From: Hydractinia symbiolongicarpus
Lineage: Eukaryota; Cnidaria; Hydrozoa; Anthoathecata; Hydractiniidae
DNA length: 64,000 nucleotides
Reading direction: 5' to 3'
Assembly: GCF_029227915.1 (NCBI RefSeq)
Contig: NC_079886.1
Span: 23,784,501-23,848,500, forward strand
Positions 1 to 13,449 of this stretch are shown piece after piece. The translations under genes and the position numbers were made by a program. The notes beneath the pieces were generated by a model that was given only the letters and a program-made list of their open reading frames with translations, was not told where the DNA came from and did no database searches. Positions within the stretch are counted from its first letter, which is position 1; each line of letters opens with the position of its first letter.

Positions 1-2119
1 CAACCGTTGATTTGACGCTATCCTTGCTGGCTTCGATCAAAAGAAGCGAATCGCAGACGACACGAATTTCCATGACGAAAAATTCGAAAAGAACTGGTGG
101 AGTCAATCGACTTCCTTCTCACTGTTTGTCAAGCAGGTGTTGTTTTGAACCGATCCAGGTTTCAGTTTGCTTCATGGGAAATTGACTTTGCCGGGTTTTA
201 AAACACAGACAAGAGAATCGACCCAATGCCAAAATTCTACGGGGCAATCGAAAACTTTCCTACTTCTACATCAACAACTGACATTCGAAGCTCGTTTGGA
301 TTGGTCAACCAAGTTGCAAACTAAGCACAGTTACATCGACACACGGAACCATTTCGCCAATTTCTCTCTCCGCACCACCTGTTCAAATGGACTTCAGAAT
401 AAGCTAAAGCATTCCAGTCAACTAAGGCAGCGATTGTTAAGGCAATCAAAGAAAGACTGAAGATCTTCGACTTAGACAAACTGACGTGTCTTCGCACAGA
501 CGGATCAAAGACAGGTATCGGACACTTCCTCCTCCAAAAGCATTGCAACTGTAGCGATCTGCGTCCCAATTTCTGTGCTGACGGATGGCGAATCACACTT
601 GGTGGATCTCGTTTCCTTCCCTGAATGATGGTGTACATAACCTTTGAGTGCTCCATTTTGGCAGCACCGCCACAGTCTGCACGTAACAGACGGGGTTGTC
701 ATCTACAACAATCGAGTCGTGGTACCCTCTTCCTTACGCCCGTCCGTTCTTGACATTCTTGATTCCGCACATCAAGGTACCTCAACAATGGGTTTGTGTG
801 CTCGATCAATAGTCTTCTGCCCAGGCATCACAAAGGACATCGACGGGCGGAGACAATCCTGTTTAGTTTAAATCCTGTCAAAACTGCATCCTCCAACTGT
901 CCCTCCAGACGCTTTCATCAACACCACCGGCTACACCATTCTAGCAGACCTACGCTGATTTTTTCGACTGTGTTGGTCAACATTATCTGGTTGGTGTTAT
1001 GTATGAATAATCGAGACGATATATATATACATTACACACTTTTGTAAATAGAACGGTTTAAAAATAGGAATATCTTGAAAGCACGTATTTCTTTATTACA
1101 TACAATAGTCTGACGTGTTCCAAGCAAATCCCCACAGGTAGGCTCCAGTGGTCTCATCAGCTGCCTCCGCAACTAGTTCTCACGCTTTGGAGTACCGGAG
1201 GAACTGTCAAGCGATGGGGAACCCGAATTCGTAACTAACACGTCAAAGGACATCCTGTCGAAACGAGGGGTGAACCACAGATTGTCATCCGCATACCATC
1301 CCCAATCCAATGGTGGAGCAGAGGTTGGTGTTAAATCGGCGAAGCGTCTCCTGCGATCGAATACAGACTCGCCAGGCACGCTGGACACCGATCGCTTTCG
1401 GAGAGCAATGATGCAATTGCGCAACACACCAGAGCCTGACTGCAACACTTCTCCAACAGAAAACGTCTTTGGTAGGCCACTTCGAGACGCGTTTGCCTTC
1501 ATCAATCGTCTAGAAACGTTTGGCAACACATTGCACTGCCGAAGACCGCAACGGACATGCGAAGTCTCTCCCGATATTTCATGTTGGTAATCGGTGCTAC
1601 GTCCAGAACGAAACAGGACCCCATCCAAAGCGTTGGGATCGGTCTGGGATTGTCGTTGAAAGTCACGGTCACGAGAGTTATACCTTGAAGATCGATGGAA
1701 CAGGACGTGTCACGCGTATGAACAGGAAGTTCTTGTGAAAGTTCGAGCCAGCCTCGCCGGAAATTGTCAGCTGTAACAACTTCTCACGCACCCGACCCGT
1801 GCCCACACTTCGCCCTCAATCCCCATGCGCAAACTCGCCGAATGCACAAGCCTCTACGCCGTTGATTGACCCCATCGTCGCCATAGAGCCTTGGTGTCTT
1901 GAAGAAGAAGACACTGGCCAATCGCCTAGCTGTCCAACGAGACGAGATTTACAAGACTGATGAATCTACGCAGCACATTAGCGAGTCCCCTGACGCAACC
2001 ACAACGGTTCCTCGCGACACGAACACTTCTCCCAACATGGAATCGACCTCCAGGCCGCGATATGCCACAAAACTTCCACGTAAATACGTCCCTGAGACGT
2101 ATTTACGTGGAGGTGGGGA
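1..2119 (+). mobile_element. Degraded Ty3/Gypsy LTR retrotransposon, partial pol (RT end, RNase H, integrase)
   Basis: Fragments in different frames read, in order, as the reverse transcriptase C-terminal part (about 50-210, with a WEIDFAGF-like motif), RNase H (about 478-620, TDGSKTGIGHFLL), the integrase zinc-binding region (about 690-870), the start of the integrase core (about 950-1000, DFFDCVGQHYLV), the rest of the core (about 1145-1500, SDGEPEFVT then HPQSNGGAEV) and the integrase C-terminal domain (about 1565-1738, WDRSGIVVE). The order is that of Ty3/Gypsy pol. Gag, protease and the 5' LTR lie outside the window. The reading frame is broken by several shifts and stops and by about 130 bp of unrelated AT-rich DNA near 1005-1140, so this is a dead copy. 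Confidence 0.88.
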
Positions 2120-2300
2120 TGTAGGATATTGAACTCAATAATATATACATTCTGATTATTATATTATATCTTTTGTTTATTTTAGATTAATACATTCAAT
2201 ATAATAATAGAACTAAATATAATTTAAATGATCCTTATCCAAAAACCACTGGGGAATTATATAATTTATATCCATTGTCGGGGTGTCCGCTGCTAGAGTA
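2109..2300 (+). repeat. Polypurine tract and probable 3' LTR start of the Gypsy element
   Basis: The purine run GGAGGTGGGGA (2109-2119) directly precedes TGTAGGATATTG, the usual arrangement of a polypurine tract followed by an LTR beginning with TG. The right LTR boundary cannot be fixed because the second LTR is outside the window; the end given is a guess. Confidence 0.5.
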
Positions 2301-3390
2301 AGTTCTCAGGGGTGCTGTAAATTGGGACCTCAGAAGAATGACGTTCGCTATCGAGTGTTGACCGCGACTATGAGAGTTTGACTGTTCATTTCATTCATCT
2401 GAAGGAAAATACGATAAAATTTACGATTTCCAGCTTCTTTTATAATACTTTGTGTAACTGAATAATAATTATCTTGAATAGAAATCACATTCTCGCAAAA
2501 TACCCTTGGGTGGAACGAAGTTGGAAAAATCGGGGTTCGTTGTTTATAAGAAATGGTCCCGGTATTTATCCAGTCTTTGTTCCGATATTTTCACTCGCGC
2601 ATGCGTGTTTGTGCTATGGAACGAGTTCAAAATGGTGGATTTTTTGTTCTGGATACGATCACGAAATAAAACATATTTATCATTTTCATAGCCTGCCCGC
2701 AAATGTAATTGTACCTTTTTCCCAGTGTACGTGTTTGTCATTATAACTTTTATTTGATCTGATGTTTACATCTCTTAAATTCTAGGTTAACACACTTTAA
2801 ACAGCTATAGATAAACAATACAAATATATGCATATTTCAGGAAAAGGCCATCATGGTTTAGATGTAGAGTTCTAAAGTATTTAAAAATTATTTTGTGATA
2901 CGCGAATCCCATTAGGTTCTGTGCTCTACCAAACAACTTGCAACATCTAACAGTTCACCAGTGCTACCTCCCAAGTGCACAAGAGTTGTAACTACTAAGC
3001 TGGTAGCACATTATTGGCAAAAAATGCTTGCCCCTTACAATCTTGTTGCTGAATGTCATTTAACCACTATGCCACTTGCTTTTACAATCCTCCAGCATCC
3101 ACATTTGTTTGAAGTTCTACATTTTGTGACATTTCATACCGTCAACTCAATAATGAAGAGAGAATTTTTGAGTTGCAAGAAAAATGATTGGTTATTTTAA
3201 AAAAGCACATTTTTTTTTAATTAATCAAGTAGTGCTAGCTATCAATCAAATATATTTCATGTCTTTTAGTGCCATTTGTTTGAATGACAAAAAATGTTGC
3301 ACACAACCATTTTAGTAAAAATAATTTGGTTATCATGATTATGGTTGTATTTTTTACATATTTTTTTGGAAAAGATTTAAAAAGAAACAT
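2301..3390. other. Intergenic, no gene recognised
   Basis: AT-rich sequence with only short chance reading frames on both strands. I see no domain, splice-supported exon or RNA gene here. Confidence 0.5.
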
Positions 3391-3394
3391 TTAT

Positions 3395-3720
3395 TTTGTC
3401 TATTTAAAAAGGTCTTTTATCCAGCTGCCATAAAGAGCTCTAAAAGATGTCTTGTAGACATTTTCCGAATTTCTAAAAGACTTCTTTTTTAGCGTTAATT
3501 TGTCCGTCCATAATTCATCTTTTAAGCGTCTAAAAGAGGTCTTTTTAAAGATGCATTTCAAAAATCTTTTTAGACATCTTTCGAAAAACACCACATGCTT
3601 TTTAAATATGTCTGTCAGACCTTTTAAAGATGTAGAAGCGACTTGAATGCATCTTTAATGCAACTTTTTAAATGCATCTTCAGAAAGATATCTTTTATCT
3701 ATCTATAAGACGTCCCTATC
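3395..3720. repeat. Array of short AAGATGTCTTTT-like palindromic motifs (left cluster)
   Basis: About a dozen variants of AAAAGATGTCTT and its complement AAGACATCTTTT are packed in both orientations with little else between them. The same motif cluster recurs at 6535-6745. Dense subterminal motifs of this kind are typical of DNA transposon ends; see the paired finding. No coding sequence is present. Confidence 0.6.
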
Positions 3721-3883
3721 TTGATTTTTATTTTAATTGTTTTTGTTCTTATTTTTTATACTTCTCAGAAAAAAATAGGCATATTTTAAAATAAATTTAG
3801 GACATTTATGATACATTTTTAATAAGTTGCAGAGATAGCGATATCAAAGACGACAAATATATTTCAATGAAAATATATTTGAA

Positions 3884-4104
<221 letters not shown>

Positions 4105-4928
4105 AACTCTTATTGTTTAGTTATACTTTAAACAATGCTATACTTTACAAAGTAGGCAAATATCACAAAAATAAATAAATAAAATATTAAAATACACTTT
4201 ACAATTAAACCTTTTATATTCATATTTACAAATTGTAATCATTTAAAAAAACTGTATTATGAATTCTTCCTATATGTACTTATGCATGCGTAGAGAAGTA
4301 CACTTATTTCTTAGTCAGTTTTTAAATAAGCATGCCTTTTAAAGCACAAATTAGAACTCTAATCAAAAAAAATCTTAAGCATATATATATTAAGTTTAGG
4401 CCATAGGAAAGAATCACTTCAAAAGTTCTGTGAAAATATCTAGTAGTTGATATTAGTTGTACCGCTAGCAAGGCTTACAGTCATCACATAAAGTTTCATT
4501 ATGTTTCTTCCATAAACTGTAAGAAACCTGTAGTTTTTCTCTAGGGCATTCAAAGGTTGTTTTCTTTAATAAACAACATAAATATTCAAAACAATAAAGA
4601 AGTCAGTTCAGAAGAAACAAAAAGGGATATATTTAATGTGTAAATGACAGAGTTAAGTCTAATGTCTATGAATCAGAGGTCTTCTGTCAACTGGTACTTA
4701 GTTCTACTCTTCGATACCATCCAGAATTTGATTGCACGTTTCTAAATTGTATACAGTATAAAATGTTTTTTATCAGATTTTTTGTTAGGTCAAAAGTCAT
4801 AGCAAAACCAAAATAAGAACAAAACTTAAACACATTTTAGGGAAACTATAAGGCTTTGTGAAGCTTGACAATTTTCTTTTCTTTTTCTTACAAAAAAATT
4901 ATAACAAATCCATTTAAACAAAAGAAAA

Positions 4929-6253
4929 TTAAGGTGTGAGTAAAGGAAATTTTTTTTTTTTCAAAATAGGATAGAAATGCGTCTTTTTTCCAAAAACGCA
5001 ATCCTCATCATTTGTCTTCCAGCTGAACGTGCTAAAAAGATCAAATATAGGTGAAAATGTTTATGTCTCTCACTTTGGGAATAAACTGTGGTATAAGCAT
5101 ATTTTGTAACGATAACGTAATCACGACCAACGTTGTAAAAAACGATACCATTAAATTTTTTGTATCACTTTTCTTTTATGATTGTTTGTTTTTATCCAAT
5201 CAATTAAAAATCACTTTTTTAATTTGAATTTCATTAATGCTTTTTCCGAAAAAAGTTTTTTTACAAGCGAGCAACACTAACAACATTAGGCTATATAAAA
5301 TTTTAAAAAATCTCTACTTATCGTCATAAAGCTTCTGTTCCTTCAAAAAGGAGAAAAAAAATTAGAAGAAAGTGTTTAACTCTTCATCCAAGCGAAGATT
5401 GAAAATAAATAATAATGCGCAAATTGAACAAAAGCGTAAGTCGAAAGAAAATAATGAATGTTTTATTCAGCGATAGCGAATACGACTCAGACATTTATGT
5501 TATCATATCATTTTTTTAAATCTATATTCCATCAGATGTTGTAACATTTTTTCCTTTTCCTTTTTGTTTATTTTTACTTTGCCCATCTCTCATCTTCTGA
5601 ATATTTTTTAAGTGTGAATATGAGCAGACACACGCGTTGTACAGAAGTTGTTAAAAACACCTGTAGCGACCATTTAACTATACAAAAGTGATGATATTTT
5701 TAAAAATCTTTAAAGCTCTTTTTCGCAATGTTCATTTTGTGTGTTAGTACTGCTAGCCTTTTCATCTTCATTTACAAAACTATAAAAGCTACAAGGGGAG
5801 GGTGAACGGCTTTCAAAGACAGATGTACCTAAAAACGATTTAAAATTTAATTCGTAAGTGTGAACAGATTTCGAGTTAAGACGTATTTTTTAGCGAATTA
5901 TGGTTTCTAATTCGATAAAAAAAGTTAATGGAAATTATCTTCAAAACAGAAAATAATTGCACCGTAATTTTCAGATCGTTTTTAGATCAATGTGTTGTGA
6001 TTACAAAACAGTGAACATCAATCATACAAAAACTAAAAGTTTTGTAAATGGAGATGCATTAGTAAAGGAGGGGTCATTTTTTTAGCGTCTTTTAATGTCA
6101 TCAATTTTATTTCGCTTTCAATAATTTCTATATCATCTTTTAGGCAATTTTATAAACTTTCAGAAAATATTAAACAACAATATTACAACTTTCACGTAAT
6201 TTTAATAGAAGGTATTTTAAAACATCACACTTTTTCCCTTACTCACACCTTAA
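4929..6253. mobile_element. Non-autonomous DNA element with TTAA target duplication (piggyBac-type MITE candidate)
   Basis: The left end reads TTAA then GGTGTGAGTAAAGGAAA (4933 on). The right end is the inverted sequence, ending CTCACACC then TTAA (6250-6253). The terminal inverted repeats match at about 16 of 17 bases and TTAA flanks both sides, as in piggyBac-superfamily insertions. The 1.3 kb interior is AT-rich with no transposase. The superfamily is inferred from TTAA alone. Confidence 0.7.
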
Positions 6254-6534
6254 GAACATTCATATACTTTTTTGAATGTTGATGATCAATTGTTTAAGAA
6301 TGTCCACCAGGGGGGTCAGCAAAACAAAATTATGACGTCATGAAAAAAAAATGTTGTCAAAAGACATTAGTATTTTTTATTTAAAGTGACGATTATTTTA
6401 CTTTTGTGAAAAATTAATTTCAGAGAAAAATAAACTTGCTAACCAAGTTTGCGAACACTGTCGTTTTTAAATATTGAATTTTTCATATAATATAGAAGTA
6501 GGAAAATACACAATAGATACATTATAGGAAGAAA

Positions 6535-6745
6535 AGAAAGATGTCTTTTAAAAGATATATTTTAGATAACTTTTAGATATCTTTTGAAAGACGTCTTTTA
6601 AAGATTTTTTAAAAGACATCTAAAACATGTATATATACCATGAGATTCAAATTTATTAACTTTCGAAATACATTTTTAAAAAAATGCAATTAAGATATCT
6701 TAAAAGCATCTTCTAACAGAAGATTTAAAAAAGACATCTAAAAAC
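6535..6745. repeat. Array of AAGATGTCTTTT-like palindromic motifs (right cluster)
   Basis: Same short motif as at 3395-3720 (for example AAAGATGTCTTTTAAAAGAT), repeated in both orientations. The two clusters bracket about 2.8 kb without genes that contains the TA tract and the TTAA-flanked element. Confidence 0.6.
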
Positions 6746-7563
6746 GTCTTTAATTTTTTGCTAACAATCCCATACCTTACGATCTGCATATTGGCTTTCC
6801 GTAAAACCTTAGAGGCTTACATCGCACTTGTTACTTGATTTGCATGCGCAAATCATCGCAAACCTACTCAAATATTCCTGAAGAAGGCTGCAGCCAGACC
6901 TGATGACAAATTTTAATAAAAATGTTGATATGTTGGACATTTGAATCAACATATGAATATTATGTGTGTAGTAATAGTGTTCACTGCACATTTCCGGGTA
7001 TTTTATGCAGTGACGCTATTAACTCTACACGTGCTGATTCAGCCTCTTCCGCTGGTAAACTTTTTTCATAACATTTTATGGGCTTTTATATAGTTACACC
7101 TTGTATTTTGTTTCTTTTCCTAACTTTTATTCTGCATAAATTGGTCTAAGCAACACCTTGTAGTAAGTTTTAATTCTATTGCACAACAACTTTAGAAATT
7201 TTAGAAAAGAGAGGGGGACACCATTAAATAACTCTTTCTGTTTTATTATATGAAAACTGATATTAATAATTTTTTATGCCCTGTCCAATCCATGCTAAAA
7301 TGGAAAACGGATATTAAAGCCAGCTTCACATTAATGCAAATAAGGTTATTCTTATGTAATATGTATGAATAACATGCAAATAACATAACATGCCAATAAG
7401 GAAACTGTTTACTTAAAAAGAGTAATTCTTGTTGAATGCAAATAACATGTGAATTACCATAAGAATCACGTTATTCGCCCGGCTTAAGCCAAGAATGATT
7501 ATGATGATGATGATGATTGTATAAAATGTTAGTGTAGTAAATGCATGCATCGGTTTTGTTTTA
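6746..7563. other. Upstream region / 5' intron of the MBD5/6-like gene
   Basis: No gene is recognised. A polypyrimidine stretch ending TTTGTTTTAG at 7563 is a splice acceptor just before the first coding exon, so at least one noncoding 5' exon probably lies in or before this stretch. Local TGCAAATAA repeats occur at about 7335-7450. Confidence 0.5.
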
Positions 7564-7574
7564 GATCATGAGAA

Positions 7575-10500
7575 ATGTCATCTTCATCGCCTACTAACCC
7601 AATTTCAAGAAATAAGATGAATCTGTCAGTTGCATCTTTAATAAACAATACAGCTAATAATACAAAACTTTCAACAACGGAAAAACAAGCAAAGCAGCAA
7701 GTAATTTGCACATGTTCAACAAATACGCAAACTAAAAACACCATAGCCACATCTCTGCCAGCACGCAATGTACCAACCTTAGCCTATTCTGAGTTGCTTT
7801 ACAAAACTATATCTTCCCACATCAATTCGACATGTTCAATTTCTTCTTCCGCACTTGGATCAGCTGGCATTATTTACACTCACAGTTTACAGAACATCAG
7901 CAATAAAACCAATAATTCCACAATTTATACTAGCACTGTTAATCCATTATCACATATGAAATCATTGACTAATTCTGTTATCATGCAAGGTACAAACCTA
8001 AATGTTTCCCAAGCGAACAGCTCCTATATTCATATAAAACCAGCACCAGCTGTTTTATATAAAACTGCCAATTTGGCAGCAGGTGAAGGGCTTATTAAAG
8101 TAAGTCGCCAAAATATGAGTGCCTTCACAAAGTCACCAAACATTCAAACTAGCAGTAATGCATTGATCACAGGAAATGTTGTTGGGGTTTCTAATATAGA
8201 ACAGAAAACATTCCAAGCTGTTAAAACTGGTAATGCAAATGGACCAAATCTGACGTTACCTCCGATATTTGTCCCAAGAGGGTGGAACCGCATCTTAGAA
8301 AAAGATGGCATAACATATGTTAGGTTAGTATGCTTTTATTATTATGTTTTGTTTTTCAAATTAAGAGATTAAGAAGTTAAGAATTCAAACCTAGACATTT
8401 TTTAGAACGTCCATTCTATTTTGCACTTGGTTTTTAATGAAAACTGTAATTTTTGTGCAACTGTTATAGAGATAAAAAATGTCTACAGCATTTGTAAAAC
8501 AGCTCTTGGGTCACTTTACTTTATGACAAATGTTTTCATTAAAATCGCTACAGTGACTGTTTAACAACAGTTGCTTAACAACTTTTACGTGAACAGAAAT
8601 TGAATGTTAAAAAATGGTATATTAAGTCCACTCTTGAACTGCAAGATTCAGTGAAGTACTTTCTTAGAAAGATCTGTTAGTTGTGGTTGTAAATTATTTT
8701 ATGTCATCTGCTTAGTCCAAATAAAAGTCGACTACGCCATCACGATGACCTTGTTAACTATCTGCTATCTGAGTCGACCTGCAAATGTGGACTGGAATGC
8801 CCTCTCAAACCGGAAGAAGTGTTCAGCTTCAATCCGAAAGTTCCGAGTAAATTTGGTTTTTCTGCAAACACCGATCCCAATCACGTGACTGCTTGCGGTG
8901 TTTGTAAACGTTTTGAGGAGTGCTTTCCTTCTACTAGCAGAATAAAGCATGAGCGCAGAGGAAGAAAACCAGGTAAAGATTGTAATTTGTACTAGAGATT
9001 AATGCCCAATGTTTGTTTGGTACCCTATTTCTCCAAACTTACTTTGCCCCAGTGTGTGATCAAAAGTATGATTTTTTTTAAGATAATTATGGCATATTAT
9101 GTTTCAAGAAAAACCAAGTCAATTGTATTTCAAGTTTATCCTTTCCAAAAGTCCATTCCGTCTTTTTGTTGGTACTGGATATGCATCCACACTTGGAGTT
9201 CTTTCAAAATTGGCACGATTACTTAAACTCCGCTTCGAGCGTACCTGTTGTGCTAGTGTTTTTTTAAGTCTAATAAATTTTTAAATAAATCGCTGGTTGA
9301 CTCAGTAGTTTTTCATGGACATTCAGATTAAAAAATTACAGTTTCAGAGCAGCTTTTATTTACACTAGATAACACAACGGTTTTGCAGTTTAAATTGGTC
9401 AATACTAGCGCTATATTTGAAACTATCTGTAACATTAAATTTTAATTTTTTTTAATTTCATATCAGTTTATGTAAGTAATTGTTTGGAACTGACTTTTTA
9501 TTTTTACGATTTTTAGGAAAGGTTAAAAGGGGAGGAAGCGAAGATGAAAAGACTGTCCCGGACAGGAAGAAGATTCTGTTGACTGGTGCTTCACCCTTAG
9601 AGATGTTTCAGACTGGCATGGATGTGATAAATGCCTTATCGGCCACCCCTTTTAAAGGTGCTGGAGTAACTGAAAAGAAAGAGGAAACAACGTCAGCTTT
9701 TTCGAATTTAAAGGTACGCAGCAAATCTCTTGGTTCACCGCCACCATCTTTAAGTAAGTTCCGCACCAACAGCGTTCCAGGATGTGACACTCAAGCATCG
9801 ATTGGAAATTTAAATCTATCTAACACAGACGCCTCATCTACGACTGATAAAGTTCCGCAAAATTCGTCTTTAAGTAAAGCACCTACAGTTAACAAAAGTG
9901 TTGTAACATCATCTAAATCAAAGCCGTCATTTTCACCTTTAATAAAACCTAATCTTGTTGATATGCCTTTTCCTAAGTCTTTGATGGGAGATAAGAAAAG
10001 ACCGCGCAAGCCCTCAAGTAGAGGAAGAGGAAGAGGTAGCACCATAAGAACCCCAGAAGAAATGACATACTCGAAAAAGAAGACACTTAAAAAAGTGCTT
10101 CCAGATGCAGCAGTAAAAAAGGCGAGCGAGTTGCAGCTGAATGGATACATGCAACACACAAATTACTTCCCAGCTCAAAAATCAATGCAGAGCGCGGATG
10201 CTATTCCGTCATTACAGACCATTCAGTCCACACCGGTGTATGTGTCAAATCAACAAGTCATGACATCTCAAGCCATGCTATCGACTGCTGGTAAAACTCC
10301 TGCCGAGTTAAAAGAAATCTATTTGCAAGCAGCAATTATCAATCAGCAATTACAAGCAGCCTCAACTTATGGGAAAGTCACGTTAGTTTCACCAACTGGT
10401 TCCACGTTGGCTGTTGATGCACGAAACGCAGTTCAGATCCCTATGGGAAACCCAGCAGCACCACCTAACCGAACTATTAGCTCTGTTAACCAATTACCAG

Positions 10501-13449
10501 AAGCACTTAGAAACCAACTTAACAGTATAAATTCTCAGTCTTTGCAATTGTCGCAACCATCTCATGCTATTGTCACTTCTTCGCATTTGCAACAAGAACA
10601 ATCATCTGCATTATCACAGCAACAATGCAACGCTTTGGTGAAAACCGCTGTATTAACAACTAGGAAAACCTCATCAGAGTCAACCACTGAAACATCTATG
10701 CCTCCTCTAGCCGTAACAGGGGCAACTAGTCAGCAAGTGAACAAACCTCTACCCGAACTCAGTTTGTCAACAACACTTGTTTCAAGCAATTGTTCTCAGA
10801 GTCAAACACCTGCTAGTGGTCAGCAAATGGTGTTGGTGCAATTTTTGACTCAAAATGCAAGCAACTCTCAAACAACTACGGCGAAAGTGAATACGCCTAT
10901 CGTACGGACATATTCCGTACCACACCCACAGGCTTACGTGCATACAGAACCGCAAAATAAAATTTTGCTAATGGGGAATGGTAATGCATCCCAAGCATTG
11001 AAGACATTGGCGATGCAGAAGTCACCCAATGCACAACAAAATCCAGTTCAAATTGAGGACGGCAAGAGGACATTGCAAATACAAGGATTGATACCGATGA
11101 ATGCACACCCGTCCCAGGCTGTTGCTGTTGCGCCCACGATGCCTGTACAATATGTGACAGCTGTTAACAGATCGGGTTATCCGATAGCGAAACAACAACT
11201 TGATAATCCTTACCCGATGATACAATACCCTACCCAGCCTATGTCGTACATGTATCCGGCAAATACAGGTGTGTTACGACCATCGAGTTCTGATAAAACT
11301 GGCAATTTTGTTCGTATTGCTCCAGCAGTACCTCCGCCGGGTACAGCCAAAGTTCAGTTGTTTGAGCAAGAAAAAAAGAAAAAAGAACAAGAGTTATTAG
11401 AAAGCATGCAAGAACAGCTACGTCGAGATTCAGTTGTTTCACAAGTCTCACCAGCAGCCCTCTCTGGTGCACTCTCCTTTATCACAAGCGTGGCACTTGC
11501 AGCGTCGAAAACAAACACTCCATCTACCGCTACACGAACCATAACACCCGGAAACGACCCACCAGCAAGTATTTCTATTTGTGACAATGTCAATCCTGCC
11601 AAACTGCAAACGAATATATCAACAGCCAGCAGCGTACCCTTTACTTCATCTGGTGTTAGTGTCACAGCGGATGTATCTGAACAAGCATCCACTGTATCGT
11701 CAACAGCGTTAGCACCGTCAGATTTAAAATCGCACGCGTCACTTATTATCTCGTCGTGTCTTTCTAACAAAATTACAAGCCGCCCCGAAAATTCGCTGCC
11801 TTCAGCTGAATTTCAAAGTACGTACGCTTTCTTTCCCTTTTAAAAGATATTTCAGGACCTAGTTCAGGCTATTCTGATTAAAAAAATTGCGAGTTTGAAC
11901 ACTCTTAAACAAAGCGGAGTTACTGATATTGTAATTATATTTCGGTTATAACTTTGCAAAGCTTGCGTTAAATTTTACCCCCTGATTTACATTCAAACTG
12001 TTTACAATACGAGGCCGTTTGCGAATCATGCAAGTTTAGGATACTATTACACTGATTTTGTGAAAATTTTCCGTGTTAACTCATTAAACATCTTATAGAA
12101 TCCGACGCACAAAAGTCGACCGCACTATCTGATGAAGTTACTCTTCATTGTGACGAGCAATCCAGTGATCTGCTTTCTAATAGTGATGGGAGTAAACCAC
12201 ACTCGCCGAAGCACTTTCCAGATAATATGCGACCAGACACGCCTGTCGACAAGTCACTCCGAAAGACTACGTCATTCATTGAAGGTGATCTTGTTTGGGT
12301 GCAAATATCAGGCTATCCATCATGGCCCGGTAAAATTATCAACTACATAGATGCTAAAAAAAGTCAACAAGATGGAAAGTTGGTAAGTTTTACCATAACA
12401 GATCTTTCCAATTCTAAGCATGTCTATTACCTGTATAAAATTAAAAATTCTGGTCTCGATCAGTTGTGAAGCACTGTTGCAATGTAATCCTGTAAATGCT
12501 AGTTACCGTACTCTTCGTACACTATACGCTTTTTGTTTTATAAAAATATGTTTTATAGGAATGTCAGGCTGGAATCTCAGGTGAATAAACGATAGGTCTA
12601 TAGTAGAAACAATAGAGAAATAAAAATAACGACCAGCCTGGTTAGAAAATCCATATTCTTATAAAAAAATAAAGCGTGTACTACCCAGAGTTGGCTTTCT
12701 GAGTATAACCTCGCTTGCCTAAAGTAAATCAGGTCAACTGCCCTTCGCAACGGCCCCTTCGCAACAGCCCCTCGCGACTGCCCCCCCGCAAATGGACGTT
12801 TGTTTAGTTTTGATACTGGCATTTTTAGTTTGCTTTATTTTAGTATTTTTATTCAATGTACACAATTAATTTTGCGAAACTTATTTTCAGCTCTATGTGA
12901 GTTGGTTTGGTTCGAATCAGATACACTCAGTCAACGCCTCACAATTGAAAGCTTTCGATGAAGGGTTCCAGGGATTGGATTGCAATTTAACGAAGCGTGG
13001 CTATAGGTCTGTATTTTACACGTTTCTTCGTGTTTTTTCTACTTGGTTGTGTTTGTTTACTTTTTATGTTTATGTGTAAACAATCATGCAATGTATAGTA
13101 GAAATCCTATGTGTGTATAAATTCAAGCAAAGGGATCAGACTTTTCAGGGATCTAGTGCGATGATTAGTTAGTGATCAGTGGAAAGTTTTTTTGCTTTGA
13201 AATGACATTGTTATATTTTTGCAGAACCATGTCTACCTTGTAATGTTATAATTTATCTGCTTTGGTTTTATAGAGCTAACAAGAAGCAGTTGAACGATCT
13301 GGAAAAGGCAATAGCTGAAGCTTTAGAAGAATTAGAAGCTAGGGTAAGACTCTATTTGTTTTTTGTTTTTACATTAAACATTTTAAATATTTACATTCTA
13401 ATTTATTTATCAACTTGCGTTTTCTGTTTAGACGGGAGGTTCATCATAA
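7575..13449 (+). CDS. MBD5/6: MBD5/6-like protein (methyl-CpG-binding-domain fold plus PWWP)
   Basis: Coding exons are 7575-8323, 8716-8972, 9517-11817, 12099-12382, 12891-13006, 13274-13343 and 13432-13449. All have GT/AG borders and consistent phase and together encode 1264 aa. The MBD spans about residues 232-295, split by intron 1 (VPRGWNRILEKDG before it, TCKCGLECPL after it), and this CKCGLECPL signature is that of MBD5/6. A basic, AT-hook-like stretch lies at about 495-509. The long fourth segment is Ser/Thr/Gln-rich and looks disordered. A PWWP begins at about 1164 (GDLVWVQISGYPSWPGK), followed by a short coiled tail ending at TGGSS. Vertebrate MBD5/6 are nuclear chromatin proteins whose MBD binds the PR-DUB deubiquitinase complex rather than methyl-CpG; transferring this role here is inference. 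The ATG lies 11 nt after an acceptor, so a 5' noncoding exon is expected. An AATAAA occurs at 13947. Confidence 0.92.
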
